A stretch of DNA of 64,000 nucleotides from Antedon mediterranea (Eukaryota; Echinodermata; Crinoidea; Comatulida; Antedonidae): positions 15,383,001-15,447,000 of the forward strand of contig NC_092674.1 in assembly GCF_964355755.1 (NCBI RefSeq). Direction: 5' to 3'. Shown in pieces: positions 63,261 through 64,000 of the stretch (position 1 is the first letter of the stretch; the number at the start of each line of letters is the position of its first letter). A program made the position numbers and the translations under genes. The notes below the pieces were generated by a model. It made no database searches. It had not been told where the DNA came from and worked only from the letters and a program-made list of their open reading frames with translations.

Positions 63261-63877
63261 ACACCTTCGGGTCCAGGGTTACGTTCAAAATCTCCAGAAA
63301 TCACTAACACCTGGGCATGAAATGTAGCTTGTGAATTACTGTAGTAGGTTGCCGTTTGCCCAAAAAATAGTATCTTTCTTTACAGTGATCCTTGTGTTGT
63401 GTGAGACTGTCTCTAGACCTATAGGCTCATCATCATAGTAGCCAGTGAAGGTGGGAGTTTTCAGCAACTTAGTGTGGCCTGCACGTACAAACTCGATACA
63501 ATTATACCATCTGAAGGGTTGACTAGGCCTAGCTGGAAAGATGTAATTTTCAACATCAGAGAATTACATAACTTACAGTTTGATACTAATTAATGTTCAG
63601 CAGTATCATTATCCGTAAATCCACGTGAACAATAATTATATAACATAAATCAGCAGTATAACATACAAAGACAGATTTGTGAGAGACAGACATCTTGTCA
63701 TGACCGCCCATGTTGAATTGAGTTGTGGGAAAGATATTGTGAAAATTCGAAAATCATTGACATTGAACTTGAGATAATTTGCACACAAAATCTGTGGAGA
63801 AATAAATAAAGAAAGAAAGATTGTGTACAATAACACTATGTTATTTTTTAAGATTACCTAATAATGATATACTTTCT
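63261..63877. other. Intergenic or 3' UTR of the right-edge gene
   Basis: No exon or RNA gene is seen. If the minus-strand reading frame at 63878-64000 is real, its 3' UTR lies at the upper end of this stretch. Confidence 0.35.
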
Positions 63878-64000
63878 TTAAGTGAAAAATGAATTTTCCT
63901 CAATGTTTTCTGTACCCCTGATGGTTACATGTCGATAAGTTCCTCGTCTTTCTTCAAGTGTTGGTAATAGCTTTGATAGGAGTTCTTCAGCGGGAAGATC
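63878..64000 (-). CDS. C-terminal end of an unidentified protein (partial)
   Basis: Forty open codons on the minus strand run from the window edge to a TAA at 63878-63880. They give DLPAEELLSKLLPTLEERRG and then TYRHVTIRGTENIEENSFFT. The composition (charged, helix-like LLSKLLPTLEERR) looks like real protein rather than AT-rich noise, and the other frames are poorer. I do not recognise the family. No acceptor is seen before the edge, so the exon continues to the right. Confidence 0.45.
   Translation of the reverse strand, partial: DLPAEELLSKLLPTLEERRGTYRHVTIRGTENIEENSFFT

Overview
This is an AT-rich animal nuclear sequence. Genes are split by long introns with GT/AG borders, and most of the window is transposon debris. 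The very frequent AGGCCTA-type motifs, a secreted FTP/LamG/PAN lectin-like gene and the mix of repeat types suggest a marine deuterostome, most likely an echinoderm. The species is an inference and cannot be fixed from the sequence alone.

Four host genes can be assembled exon by exon. (1) The 5' end of a KDM6/UTX-type H3K27 demethylase gene lies on the minus strand (four coding exons, 7407 down to 4166) and runs off the left edge. (2) A complete aprataxin gene lies on the plus strand (six coding exons, 13625-45589, 197 aa, HIT domain plus C2H2 zinc finger, no FHA domain). Its first intron is 21.3 kb. (3) Inside that intron, antisense, is a complete secreted protein gene (23520 down to 18554, six exons, 463 aa: signal peptide, FTP/F-type lectin domain, LamG-like domain, PAN-like domain, every intron in phase 1). 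(4) A BOK-type BCL-2 family gene lies on the minus strand (two coding exons, 56230 down to 53947, 266 aa). A tRNA-Thr(UGU) gene lies about 1 kb upstream of the KDM6 start. A 40-codon open 3' end of an unidentified minus-strand gene touches the right edge.

The rest is mobile-element sequence. There is a broken Tc1-like transposase (429-1032) and a broken member of an unnamed repeat-borne protein family (1431-2515). Two inverted 1-kb Harbinger-type elements both carry the same truncated Myb/SANT reading frame (25838-26850, 33549-34555). A TTAA-flanked MITE family has four copies. Several non-LTR retrotransposon fragments are present, one of them cleanly split by a 908-bp inverted-repeat element (27494-29541). 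A tRNA-derived SINE, other MITEs and a 2.8-kb inverted-repeat structure with a 30-bp minisatellite at its centre (48368-51152) complete the list. Minisatellites of 23, 41, 30 and 46 bp sit at 35704, 42797, 49282 and 61069.

The most unusual signals are the antisense lectin gene nested in aprataxin, an array of 13 perfect TTGCGCAA palindromes near the KDM6 promoter, the stratified insertion series at 25553-29541, and the two inverted Harbinger copies within one intron, whose transcript could fold into long double-stranded RNA. Everything here was read by eye; exon joins rest on splice sites, phase and protein similarity, not on transcripts or alignments.
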